From assembly GCF_965243865.1 (NCBI RefSeq), contig NZ_OZ251603.1:1178001-1242000 (forward strand): DNA of 64,000 nt. The letters run 5' to 3'. Of this stretch, positions 8,610 to 17,040 are shown in pieces; the stretch's first letter is position 1, and each line of letters opens with the position of its first letter. The translations under genes and the position numbers were made by a program. The DNA is from Hyphomicrobium_A sp965243865. Lineage in GTDB: Bacteria; Pseudomonadota; Alphaproteobacteria; Rhizobiales; Hyphomicrobiaceae. The notes below the pieces were generated by a model. That model was not told where the DNA came from. It made no database searches and worked only from the letters and a program-made list of their open reading frames with translations.

Positions 8610-9941
8610 ATGTCCGCCGACGCCCGTTGGGCCCGTACCGCACTCATCATCGCGACGCTCAGCGCTTCGACTGCGGGACTGCATGCGCAGTCAGCGCAGC
8701 GTGACGGCATCGCCGACCTGATCTACCGCTCGACACCGCAAGCGAAACCCGAGCGCGTCGCCGAAACGACAGTCGCCCCACCCACAACCGCCACAGCTCC
8801 GGCCGCCCCCGCCGTCCCGAAGGACCCGCGCGAAGGGGATGAAGCCTTCGAGCAGGCGCGCCAGTTGATGCGCGCCGTCGATGCCATCTTGCGCGACGCC
8901 GCAGACCAGCGCTCCGAAGCCCAGAAGCTTCCCGGCCGCGACGAATTCATCCTGACGCCCTTGTGGACCGAGACGCGCGAGGACCGCGAAGCGCGCATTC
9001 GCGCCCTGCTCGATTCAGCCCTCGGCATCGTCACAGACGTGCCCATCGTCGACATGCAGAAGAAGGTGGAAGGACTGCGCCTGAACATCCGTGATATCGA
9101 AGCCCAGATATCGACGCTGAAGGAAAAGCAGATCACTGCGCCCAAGGACGCGCTTCTTCCAGGCGTGCTCACCGATACCGTCTCCAGCCTCGATTCAAAT
9201 ATCAAGGACGCGTACGCGCGTATCGACAAAAACAAAGACGAGATTGCCAAGACCAAAGCCGAGATTGCCGGCGCGCTCGCCAAGACCGGCGTGGAGTTGA
9301 CACCCGATCAGGTCGATCTGCTGCTCGACAGCGTTCTCTCCGGCGACCTAGTGCGCCTCGTCGCCGTCTTCAACGCCGCCAAGATCATCGACAGCCAGCT
9401 CGGCAAGCTGCTGACCGCTGCTGGCGACAACATGAACTCGGCGCGCAAATACTTCGCCATGCACGCTGCGTTGTTCGCCATGCTGGTGCATGCGCAGGGC
9501 ACCGCGATCGAGAAGATCGACACCAACTACATGCCGAAGCTGAATGCCATCCTCAAGGACATCCAGTCGGCACAGGCAAAGACGGCCAAGCTGTTGCAGG
9601 CCGAGAACCGGCCCGACCAGAAGCGCGCGCTCGAAGCCAACCGCGACGCCCAGAAGGTCGCCGCCGAAGCCGCCAAGGGCTATCGCCGCTATCTGCAGCA
9701 GCAGCGCGAGCAGATCGCCAGCGCGCGCACCCGTGCGGTGCACGACCTGCGCATCGCCGACAACACCTACGAGACCGTCGAAGCGAGCTTCCAGCTCAAG
9801 AACCTGATGCGCGACAGCGCCGCTTCGTTCGAGGCGATCCAGAAGCTCGAGGCTCCCACCTTCGACCAGATCTTCAAGAACGAAGAGCTGCGTCAGGAGT
9901 TCGAGAACCTGACGCGCCGCCTCGACGCCCCTTCGAGCTGA
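8610..9941 (+). CDS. Large exported coiled-coil protein of unknown function
   Basis: A 443-residue protein. TTTGGAGG sits 8 bases before ATG 8610 and decides the start. The N-terminus is a signal peptide (MSADARWARTALIIATLSASTAGLHA). A Pro/Ala/Thr-rich stretch (about residues 45-75) precedes a long helical region. Heptad-rich segments include VEGLRLNIRDIEAQISTLKE and IKDAYARIDKNKDEIAKTKA, with further helices toward the C-terminus. It looks like a periplasmic scaffold or structural protein. No enzyme motif is visible. No family name can be given with confidence. Confidence 0.75.
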   Translation: MSADARWARTALIIATLSASTAGLHAQSAQRDGIADLIYRSTPQAKPERVAETTVAPPTTATAPAAPAVPKDPREGDEAFEQARQLMRAVDAILRDAADQRSEAQKLPGRDEFILTPLWTETREDREARIRALLDSALGIVTDVPIVDMQKKVEGLRLNIRDIEAQISTLKEKQITAPKDALLPGVLTDTVSSLDSNIKDAYARIDKNKDEIAKTKAEIAGALAKTGVELTPDQVDLLLDSVLSGDLVRLVAVFNAAKIIDSQLGKLLTAAGDNMNSARKYFAMHAALFAMLVHAQGTAIEKIDTNYMPKLNAILKDIQSAQAKTAKLLQAENRPDQKRALEANRDAQKVAAEAAKGYRRYLQQQREQIASARTRAVHDLRIADNTYETVEASFQLKNLMRDSAASFEAIQKLEAPTFDQIFKNEELRQEFENLTRRLDAPSS

Positions 9942-10082
9942 CGCTTCACCCACTTCTGCCAGCGTGACGAAATGCATTTCGCCGATGGCGCGCGAGATGC
10001 TATGGCGGTGCCGATTTCCCACCTGCCGTCCTGATGCGTGCGCCAAGACGCGCGCGTCCCATCCATGCGCCAAGGACCAATC

Positions 10083-10427
10083 ATGACCACGCTACCGCCG
10101 TGCCCGAAATGCAACTGCGAATATACCTACGAGGATCGCGGGCTCTATATCTGCCCCGAGTGCGCACACGAGTGGGACCCGCAGACCGCTACTGCGCCCG
10201 CTGAGGCGGAAGGCAAAGTCTACCGCGACGCCGCCGGCAACACGCTCCAGGATGGCGACAGCGTGGTCCTCATCAAGGACCTGAAGCTGAAAGGCTCCTC
10301 GAAGGTTCTCAAGATGGGCACTAAGGTGAAGAACATCCGCCTTGTCGACAGCGACCACGACATCGATTGCAAGATCGACGGCATCGGCGCCATGAGCCTC
10401 AAATCGGAATTCGTCAAAAAGGCCTGA
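10083..10427 (+). CDS. yjdM: YjdM/PhnA-type zinc-ribbon protein
   Basis: A 114-residue protein. The N-terminal zinc ribbon has CPKC (residues 8-11) and CPEC about 16 residues later, followed by HEWDP. The C-terminal domain (KVYRDAAGNTLQDGDSVVLIKDLKLKGSSKVLKMGTKVKNIRL) is the typical YjdM/PhnA core. The family was once linked to alkylphosphonate use, but that role is not established and no phn genes are nearby. ATG 10083 matches the start of homologues. Confidence 0.93.
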   Translation: MTTLPPCPKCNCEYTYEDRGLYICPECAHEWDPQTATAPAEAEGKVYRDAAGNTLQDGDSVVLIKDLKLKGSSKVLKMGTKVKNIRLVDSDHDIDCKIDGIGAMSLKSEFVKKA

Positions 10428-10600
10428 TGCGCATCGGGAAGGGATGACACACCGCCGCGTCGCTAGAATGCAACGCGAAATTTGGCTTAGATCATTGAAC
10501 GCATCCTGCGCTGCAACAAAACTGTCATGACCGCGCGTTCGCAACGAGCATCGCGGCCATGAACCTTACAGACATGAGCCTTGCAGACAGGAGAGCCACG

Positions 10601-10894
10601 ATGTCCGCCGTTGCCGAGGTTGCCGTAGCCGATAAGCCCGAAATCAAGGTCAAGCCGGAGATACAGGCCGCGCCCGATGCGAAGTCGCAGGACGTTCTCC
10701 TGCACGTGCGCTATTCGCCCGATGCTTCGATCTTCTTTATCGACTCTTGCCCCCCGTGCCTCGGCTCTGATGATTGGCTCAAGTTGCTGCTCGCCGAGGC
10801 ATCCGATTGCTATCGCGCTCTAGCCGGCGGCCGCGGTTTCTTCCGCATCCCTTCGGAGCGCTTCTCCGCCATCCTGGTCAAAGCTGCGAATTAG
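10601..10894 (+). CDS. Small hypothetical protein
   Basis: A 97-residue soluble protein. AGGAG lies 8 bases before ATG 10601, so the upstream in-frame ATG at 10559 is not preferred. A charged, repetitive N-terminus (DKPEIKVKPEIQ) precedes a compact domain beginning LLHVRYSPDASIFFID and containing CPPC (about residues 49-52, SCPPCLG). The Cys pair could bind metal or act in redox, but the fold is not recognised. Confidence 0.6.
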   Translation: MSAVAEVAVADKPEIKVKPEIQAAPDAKSQDVLLHVRYSPDASIFFIDSCPPCLGSDDWLKLLLAEASDCYRALAGGRGFFRIPSERFSAILVKAAN

Positions 10895-10930
10895 CCCACG
10901 GCGTGAACAGTGCCGCCGCGCTGATTTCCA

Positions 10931-11383
10931 TCAGCGCCGGTACTGCACGAACGAACTGAGCCTCGCCACGCGGTCGTACAGCCGGCGCGCCTGGCTGTTG
11001 TCCTGCTTCGTTGCCCAATAGGTGCGGCTCGCCCCGCGCCTATCGGCTTCCTCGTACACCGCTTTGATGAGTGCGCGCCCGACCCCGTGACGGCGCGCGT
11101 CGCGGTCTACGTAGAGATCTTCCAGATAGCAGTAGCTCGTCGACGACCACGTCGAGGGGTGAAAGACCACGTGCGCGAGCCCGATGGGACGGTCATGCTC
11201 GTCCACCGCGACGGCACCCCAGAAGCCATCCTTCTCGCCGATGAGGCGCTCCCAGGTCAGGTCGATCACGTCAGCCGGAACCTTCGCTTCGTAGAAATTG
11301 ATGTAGCCGTGGAACAGCCGATCCCACGCCTCGCGATCGGAAGCGCGCAGCGGCCGAATGCTGACGTCACTCTCAACGCTCAT
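10931..11383 (-). CDS. GNAT family N-acetyltransferase
   Basis: A 150-residue GNAT protein: IRPLRASDREAWDRLFHGY at the start, AVDEHDRPIGLAHVVFH as the central strands, LEDLYVDRDARRHGVGRALI as the acetyl-CoA pyrophosphate loop (RRHGVG), and a C-terminal RTYWATKQDNSQARRLYDRV helix. It most resembles diamine or amino-acid N-acetyltransferases, but the substrate cannot be read. GAGG precedes ATG 11383. It follows mgtE by 7 bases and is probably co-transcribed with it. Confidence 0.88.
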   Translation of the reverse strand: MSVESDVSIRPLRASDREAWDRLFHGYINFYEAKVPADVIDLTWERLIGEKDGFWGAVAVDEHDRPIGLAHVVFHPSTWSSTSYCYLEDLYVDRDARRHGVGRALIKAVYEEADRRGASRTYWATKQDNSQARRLYDRVARLSSFVQYRR

Positions 11384-11390
11384 CTTTGCC

Positions 11391-12773
11391 TCATCCAAGC
11401 CAAAGCGTCGCCAGACCCAGGAACGAGAAAAACCCTACGACGTCTGTCACTGTTGTGACGAACACCGTGGAAGCCACGGCGGGGTCAAATCCTAGCCTAT
11501 CGAGTGCTAGCGGAATGAAGATGCCTGCCAGCGCTGCCGCGATCATGTTGATGATGATGGCAACGGCGATCACCACGCCAAGCTGATCGGCACCGAACCA
11601 GTACACCGCCAGAAGTGACAGGAACACGGCGAACGTCAAGCCGTTGATTAGTCCAACAGCTGCCTCGCGTGCCACAACGCGTGGGATATTCGCCGGGTTG
11701 AGCTGACGTGTCGCCAGTGCACGCACACTCACGGTCATCGTCTGCGTTCCCGCGTTGCCACCCATCGAAGCAACCATCGGCATCAACACTGCGAGCGCCA
11801 CCATCTGCTCGATGCTGGCGCCGAACATCTTGATCACCGAAGCCGACAAGACTGCCGTGCCGAGATTGACGAACAGCCAGGCAAGCCGCGGCGGCGCAAT
11901 CTGGCGCACGCTGTCCGTCAGCCGCTCATCGCCGACGCCTGCCAGCAGCTTTGCGTCCTCGTCGGCCTCCTGTTCGATGACCTCGACGACATCGTCGACG
12001 GTCACGACACCGACAAGGCGGTCGTTGCTGTCGACGACGGGCGCCGCCATCAGCCCATAGCGCTCGAACTGCCGCGCCACCTCTTCCTGGTCAGCGGTCG
12101 CGAGCACGATGTGGCGATCGGTGTCCATGATCTTCTCGATCGGCAGGTCGCGCTTCGACCGCAGCAGGCGCGAAATGTCGACGCTGCCGAGCAGGTGGTA
12201 GCCGGGATCGACGACGAAGATCTCCGAGAACGTGTCGGGCAGATCCTCGGTCTCCCGCGCGAAATCGATCACCTGCCCCACGGTCCAGAACGGCGGAACC
12301 GCGACGAAGTCCGCCTGCATGAGGCGGCCCGCGGTTTCCTCCGGATAGAGCAAGTTACGCTGCAAGGCCGCGCGCTCGCCCTGCGGCAGCTGATCCAGGA
12401 TCTCCTTCTGGTCGTCCTCTTCGAGGCCTTCGAGGAGATACGCGGCATCATCGGTGTCGAGATCGCAGACAGCCTTGGCCAGCACGTCGTTCGGTAGCGC
12501 CTCGGAAAGCTGATCGCGCACCTTCTCGTCGACGCCGACCAGCGCTTCGAAGTCGAAGTCCGGTCCCAGCGCCTCGATCAATGCGACGCGCTGCTCGGGC
12601 CCGAGCCATTGGATTAGGTCGGTAAGGTCAGGCCCCTTGACGTCGGCAACCAGCGACCGCAGCGCCGCAGTATCCTCGGCTTCCAGCGCCTCGTCGACCG
12701 CATGAAACAGATCGGCCTTCGGCTTCACTTCCTGCTCACGGCTGGCGCTGGCGCCATTCTGCGTATTTTCCAA
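11391..12773 (-). CDS. mgtE: Magnesium transporter MgtE
   Basis: A 460-residue MgtE: N-terminal superhelical MgtE_N domain (about residues 15-135, LPQGERAALQRNL), two CBS domains (about 140-260, including DDVVEVIEQEADEDAKLLAGV) and a five-helix C-terminal channel domain (MPMVASMGGNAGTQTM, the conserved pore region). It is a Mg2+ channel of the inner membrane gated by cytosolic Mg2+. I start at TTG 12773, which has GGAG 7 bases upstream; the longer open frame to 12899 begins with Arg-rich sequence that looks non-coding. The GNAT gene follows 7 bases downstream. Confidence 0.93.
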   Translation of the reverse strand: MENTQNGASASREQEVKPKADLFHAVDEALEAEDTAALRSLVADVKGPDLTDLIQWLGPEQRVALIEALGPDFDFEALVGVDEKVRDQLSEALPNDVLAKAVCDLDTDDAAYLLEGLEEDDQKEILDQLPQGERAALQRNLLYPEETAGRLMQADFVAVPPFWTVGQVIDFARETEDLPDTFSEIFVVDPGYHLLGSVDISRLLRSKRDLPIEKIMDTDRHIVLATADQEEVARQFERYGLMAAPVVDSNDRLVGVVTVDDVVEVIEQEADEDAKLLAGVGDERLTDSVRQIAPPRLAWLFVNLGTAVLSASVIKMFGASIEQMVALAVLMPMVASMGGNAGTQTMTVSVRALATRQLNPANIPRVVAREAAVGLINGLTFAVFLSLLAVYWFGADQLGVVIAVAIIINMIAAALAGIFIPLALDRLGFDPAVASTVFVTTVTDVVGFFSFLGLATLWLG

Positions 12774-13025
12774 GCGCACACTCCGTCTGCGTCGGGTCGC
12801 GCCGTGGCGCCCAGCAACTGACTTCCGATCAACCGGATGATGCCCGGCTTTAGCATGTTGTCGCGTGCTGCACAGTCTGGTGCGCAGATGCAACAACACA
12901 CTGAAAGATGAACGCTACTGGCAAACTTTTACAGAAAATCTTAGTGGTTGCGGACTAGTTAAGCCCCTTGAGCAGCGCGCGGTGATCATCCTCACCGCAT
13001 GATCGACAATGGGCGAAGTGTACCG

Positions 13026-14072
13026 ATGCGGTGGTTGAGTACATTGTGCTTGGGGAGCCTTTGCCTGCTGTCGTGCGGCGATATATCGAAGCCCCGCGCC
13101 CAGGAAGCCCCGCCCCATCCGGCCACCCAGGTCGCTGACTGCGCCACCCGCGCCGACGTGCTCGGCCTCTCCCGCATCGTCGAGGTCGACACGTCTGAAG
13201 GTCCGCTGTTCGGACGCGGCCGCAAGGGCGGATTCGATTTCCTCAAGGATGGCGAGATCGTCCTCACCTTCGACGATGGCCCCTCGCGCTCGCACACGCG
13301 CAACATCTTGAAAGCGCTGGCCCAGCACTGCACCAAAGCGACATTCTTCATGGTCGGACGCATGGCAGCATCCGATCCGGCGATGGTCCGCGAGGTCGCA
13401 GCCGCCGGGCACACGATCGGCAGTCACACCTGGTCGCACGCCAAACTCTCCAGCCTCACCGCCGACAAGGCCGAGGAAGAGGTCGAGCTTGGCCTCAGCG
13501 CCGTCGCTTCAGCGCTCGGTGCACCGGTAGCCCCATTCTTCCGCTTCCCCTATCTGCGGCCCAATGCAGCGGCGGTCGAGTACCTGAAAGCGCGCCACAT
13601 CGCCAGTTTCATGATCGACGTGGATTCGCGCGATTTCCGCAGCCGCGATCCAGCAGAGGTGCAGAAGAATGTCCTCACGCAGCTTGCCGGACGTCACAGA
13701 GGAATCCTCCTCTTCCACGATATTCAGCCGTCGACCGCGCACGCCCTGCCGGCGTTGCTCACCGAGCTGAAAAAGCGCGGCTTCAAGGTTGTCCATATGG
13801 TGCCAAAGCAGACAGCCGAGACGCTGCCCGAATATGACGCGCGCGCAGCCAAACTGATCGCCCACAAGATGCAGGCCGCCAGCAAGGAGCCGCTGGCGCC
13901 CCGCGCGCTCACTTGGCAACAGTCCCAGCAGAGCACGGGAGATGGTGGCACCGAGGTGCTCCCGTGGGCGCATCAGCGCAACACATCATCCCCACTGTCC
14001 ACCGGCTCGACCGCCTCGCCTACCAACGAACCGGCAACCGTGCCATGGTATCAGAAGTGGTTCACGCCATGA
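13026..14072 (+). CDS. Polysaccharide deacetylase (NodB domain), first of a tandem pair
   Basis: A 348-residue exported protein. The N-terminus (MRWLSTLCLGSLCLLSC) is a signal peptide with a possible lipobox at Cys17; an upstream ATG at 12999 is possible. The NodB domain shows all motifs: TFDDGP (catalytic base and metal Asp), HTWSH (metal His pair), RFPYLRP, DVDSRDF and LLFHDI. It would deacetylate N-acetylated cell-wall or surface polysaccharide in the periplasm. The C-terminal ~70 residues are low-complexity. Another NodB gene of the same layout follows, so they are duplicates. Confidence 0.9.
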   Translation: MRWLSTLCLGSLCLLSCGDISKPRAQEAPPHPATQVADCATRADVLGLSRIVEVDTSEGPLFGRGRKGGFDFLKDGEIVLTFDDGPSRSHTRNILKALAQHCTKATFFMVGRMAASDPAMVREVAAAGHTIGSHTWSHAKLSSLTADKAEEEVELGLSAVASALGAPVAPFFRFPYLRPNAAAVEYLKARHIASFMIDVDSRDFRSRDPAEVQKNVLTQLAGRHRGILLFHDIQPSTAHALPALLTELKKRGFKVVHMVPKQTAETLPEYDARAAKLIAHKMQAASKEPLAPRALTWQQSQQSTGDGGTEVLPWAHQRNTSSPLSTGSTASPTNEPATVPWYQKWFTP

Positions 14073-14143
14073 GCGCGTGTCGAAACGAGTACGAGTTGCG
14101 TATCCCTCTGCCCATGCGGGCGCCTAACCGATTGAGGTGTACT

Positions 14144-15286
14144 TTGAACCGTCGTTTCTCCCTTGCGTGCGCCATGGCCACTCTCGCATCGGCACTCGCA
14201 CTACCTGCACTGGCCGATGAAGCCTGCAAGGATCCCAAGAACGCTCTTGGCGTCTCGCGCATCGTCGAGATCGACGCAAAGTCGGGCCCCCTCTACGGCG
14301 CCTTCACCAAATACGATAAGGAGCCGCGCTTTCTCGGACCGAAGGAGGTCGTGCTGACGTTCGACGACGGCCCGATGCCCAAGTACACCAAGCCGATCCT
14401 CGCGGCCCTCGACAAGTTCTGCACCAAGGCGACGTTCTTCTACGTCGGCCAGATGGCCCAGGCCTATCCTGACATGGTCAAAGAGGTGATGGGCCGCGGC
14501 CATACCATGGGCACGCACACCTGGTCCCACCCTCTCAACCTCCGCGCCCTTTCGCTCGAGCGCGCAACCGACCAGATCGAGCGCGGCTTCGCCGCTGTGG
14601 CACTCGCTGCAGGTCAGCCCATCGCGCCGTTCTTCCGCTTCCCCGGCCTCAGCGACTCCGGTCCGCTCCTTGCACACCTACAGGAGCGCGGCATCGCCGC
14701 CTTTACGGTCGATGTAGTCTCCAATGATAGCTACATTGGCAGCCCTTCGCGCCTGGCCGCACGCACCATCCAGCAGGTTGAGCACCAGAACGGCGGCATC
14801 ATCCTATTCCACGACATCAAGGCATCGACCGCCGCCGCCTTGCCGACCATCCTCACCGAGCTGAAGAAGCGCGGCTATAAGGTCGTGCATATGCGCTCAA
14901 AGGCCAACTTCGAGCCGCTTCCCGCACTCACCGCCGAGCTTGAGACCAAGCGCGCCGCCGCCGAGGCCAAGAGGTCAGGCCGCAAAACGACGGAAGCCAC
15001 CTCAACCGAAAAGAAGCTCGTGCCCTTCTATGCACCGATCATGGTGTCGACACTCGAAGAGAAGAGCGAGCCTGAAGTGACCGTGCTGGAGCCTGAGGCG
15101 AAGGAGCGCGTCCACGCCGGCGGCACCCACGCGACCGCCAGCGCCCCTGTCGCCTCCGCCGAAGCCAGCACCGGAGACGTCACCCAGCCAGTAACGCAAA
15201 CGCGCAGTAAGAAGCATGCACGCAAGCGGCACAAACCGGACGCCGATCCGCTGAGCCTCAGCAATGCGATCAGCGGCCGCTGGTAG
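14144..15286 (+). CDS. Polysaccharide deacetylase (NodB domain), second of a tandem pair
   Basis: A 380-residue exported protein. I start at TTG 14144 because GAGG lies 6 bases upstream and the sequence then gives a clean signal peptide (NRRFSLACAMATLASALALPALA); in-frame ATGs at 14069 and 14116 would add an odd N-terminus. NodB motifs are intact: TFDDGP, HTWSH, RFPGLSDSG, DVVSND and ILFHDI. Shared stretches with its neighbour include LGVSRIVE(I/V)D and LTELKKRG(F/Y)KVVHM. The C-terminus is charged and basic (KKHARKRHKPD), possibly for contact with an anionic surface. Confidence 0.9.
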   Translation: MNRRFSLACAMATLASALALPALADEACKDPKNALGVSRIVEIDAKSGPLYGAFTKYDKEPRFLGPKEVVLTFDDGPMPKYTKPILAALDKFCTKATFFYVGQMAQAYPDMVKEVMGRGHTMGTHTWSHPLNLRALSLERATDQIERGFAAVALAAGQPIAPFFRFPGLSDSGPLLAHLQERGIAAFTVDVVSNDSYIGSPSRLAARTIQQVEHQNGGIILFHDIKASTAAALPTILTELKKRGYKVVHMRSKANFEPLPALTAELETKRAAAEAKRSGRKTTEATSTEKKLVPFYAPIMVSTLEEKSEPEVTVLEPEAKERVHAGGTHATASAPVASAEASTGDVTQPVTQTRSKKHARKRHKPDADPLSLSNAISGRW

Positions 15287-15320
15287 CACTCTCTCGTTGA
15301 TGAGCTAGGTCGAGGTGAGC

Positions 15321-16865
15321 TTAGGCGGACGAAGCGCTGCTCGCCACCTCGACAACCCGCCGTGCCTCTTCCAGCCCCTGCTCCGGCGTACCCGAAGCAT
15401 CAACCTTGTACCAGGTGATCGCACCGAGCTCATAACCGAGCTGCTCGCGCACGACGCGCTTATCGGCGTCCGAGGCGTCCCCTTGCCGCCGCTCGACTCG
15501 CGCGATCAGGGTCTCGGCCGGCGCCTGCAGCCACAGCCCGATGAACGGACATCCCGCATCGCGCGCAATCGTCTCGATGTTCGCCCGCTCCTCTTCGTTT
15601 GCGAACACCGCATCGACGATCACCGCTTGGCCGGCAGACAGCGCCCGCCGCGCCTTGTCTTCTACGATGCTGTAGACCCGCTGCGCCGTGCCGACGCGAT
15701 AGTGCTGCCGGTCGAGCCGCTGCGTCTCCGGAATGCCGAACAGGCGCTTGCGTTCGACATCGCTGCGCAGATGCAGCGCACCCGGCGCACAGCCCACAAA
15801 CGGGGCGAGCTGGGCGGCCAGAGTCGACTTCCCCGTGCCCGACAATCCCCCAACCGCAATCAACACCGGTGGTGGCGGGGCGAGATAGCTCCGCGCCAGT
15901 AGCGCGTTGCGATCGATCTCCGCGCGCAACGCCGTCTGCGCTTCGGGTTCCAACTGCTCAGTGCGCGCCATCGCCACAACCGCCCGCACACCGCCACGGC
16001 ACGCGAGGAATAGCGGCAGGCATGCCAACCCCTCGATCTCGCCACCGATGGGCTCGAACGCAACGTAAGCATTCAGCACCGCGTTCGCCGCGTGGCGGTC
16101 ACCGCGCACATCAAGATCCATCAGCAGAAAGGCAAGATCGTACAGGACATCGATCGTTGCCAGCGCCTCACTGAATTCAAGGGCGTCGAATGGCACGGGC
16201 TTGTTGTCGATCAGCACGATATTGCCAAGGTGCAGATCGCCATGGCAGCGCCGCACGCAACCCGCGTAGCCGCGCTCTGTCAGGACCGGCTTCAGGCTAT
16301 CGAACATCTCTATCAGCCGCCGCGCTACATCCGGATAGCCAAAGTCGAGTGCACTGGAGAGCTGATCGACCACGGGCGCCAGAATGCGCTCGCCATTGCA
16401 GGCGCTCGCGATCGGGCTGTCCTGATGGTAGCGCGCAACCATGTCGGCAAGAGACTTCGCCAAGTCCTCCGCAATCGGACCCTGCTCCTCCCGATGGCTC
16501 AGCACCGCATCTTGCGAGAAGCGGCGCATGCGCACCGCCCATTCGATGATGTCGCCGCGTTCATCGAGCCCCAGGCTACCGTCGTCGCGGCGTACGATCG
16601 GGACCAGCCCGAGATAGATGTTCGGCGCATGCGGGCGGTTGATCTCCATCTCGCGCACCGCAGCGGCGTGCCGCGCGTGCAGCGTGGAGAAATCGACGAA
16701 ACGCAAATGCACCCGCTTGCGCAACTTGTAGGCGTGCTCGCCAACGAGATAGACGCGCGCAATGTGCGTCTCCACCACCTCGACTGGACCGCTTTCGCCG
16801 TAGCTTGCCGCATCGCGCAGGAACGCATCGATCTGGCGTTCCTCGTCATCGGCGAACGTGAACAT
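15321..16865 (-). CDS. Fused aminoglycoside-phosphotransferase-like and P-loop kinase protein
   Basis: A 514-residue cytoplasmic protein of two domains. Residues ~1-310 resemble the APH/choline-kinase fold: HAYKLRKRVHLRFVDFS, then RCHGDLHLGNIVLIDNKPVPFDALEF (Brenner-type HGDLHLGN loop and metal Asp). Residues ~330-510 form a zeta-toxin/gluconate-kinase-like P-loop ATPase with Walker A GLSGTGKST. This fused family is widespread in proteobacteria and its substrate is unknown. It converges with the deacetylase gene 34 bases away. Confidence 0.87.
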   Translation of the reverse strand: MFTFADDEERQIDAFLRDAASYGESGPVEVVETHIARVYLVGEHAYKLRKRVHLRFVDFSTLHARHAAAVREMEINRPHAPNIYLGLVPIVRRDDGSLGLDERGDIIEWAVRMRRFSQDAVLSHREEQGPIAEDLAKSLADMVARYHQDSPIASACNGERILAPVVDQLSSALDFGYPDVARRLIEMFDSLKPVLTERGYAGCVRRCHGDLHLGNIVLIDNKPVPFDALEFSEALATIDVLYDLAFLLMDLDVRGDRHAANAVLNAYVAFEPIGGEIEGLACLPLFLACRGGVRAVVAMARTEQLEPEAQTALRAEIDRNALLARSYLAPPPPVLIAVGGLSGTGKSTLAAQLAPFVGCAPGALHLRSDVERKRLFGIPETQRLDRQHYRVGTAQRVYSIVEDKARRALSAGQAVIVDAVFANEEERANIETIARDAGCPFIGLWLQAPAETLIARVERRQGDASDADKRVVREQLGYELGAITWYKVDASGTPEQGLEEARRVVEVASSASSA

Positions 16866-16975
16866 CGATTGTCCTCATCGGCTGGAGCGCGCACGCGTCG
16901 ATAGCAGACCACGTCACGGTGTCGCCGCCCGTGATCTTACGCAAGCGTTTTGCCGATGCGAACGCTGCCTTGCAA

Positions 16976-17020
16976 GACCATGATCGCTTCGGACCCAAGC
17001 GGGTCCGAAGCATCGGTCAC
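16976..17020. repeat. Dispersed palindromic repeat, copy 1
   Basis: A perfect 11-bp inverted repeat, GCTTCGGACCC (16986-16996) and GGGTCCGAAGC (17001-17011), with a 4-base loop. It is flanked by GACCATGATC and ATCGGTC, which extend an imperfect outer stem. The same arrangement, starting GACCATGATCGCTTCGGAC, occurs at 38483-38535. Both copies are intergenic. It resembles the REP-like elements scattered in Hyphomicrobiales genomes and may also act as a transcript-end hairpin. Confidence 0.75.
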
Positions 17021-17040
17021 GCAGGCACGCCTGGAGGCCT

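Noticed and set aside
10083..10427. YjdM/PhnA protein as evidence for phosphonate metabolism
   Set aside because: The name is historical, and no phn transport or C-P lyase gene is present.
12773..12899. N-terminal extension of MgtE
   Set aside because: The extra 42 residues are Arg/His-rich and unlike MgtE, while GGAG lies just before TTG 12773.
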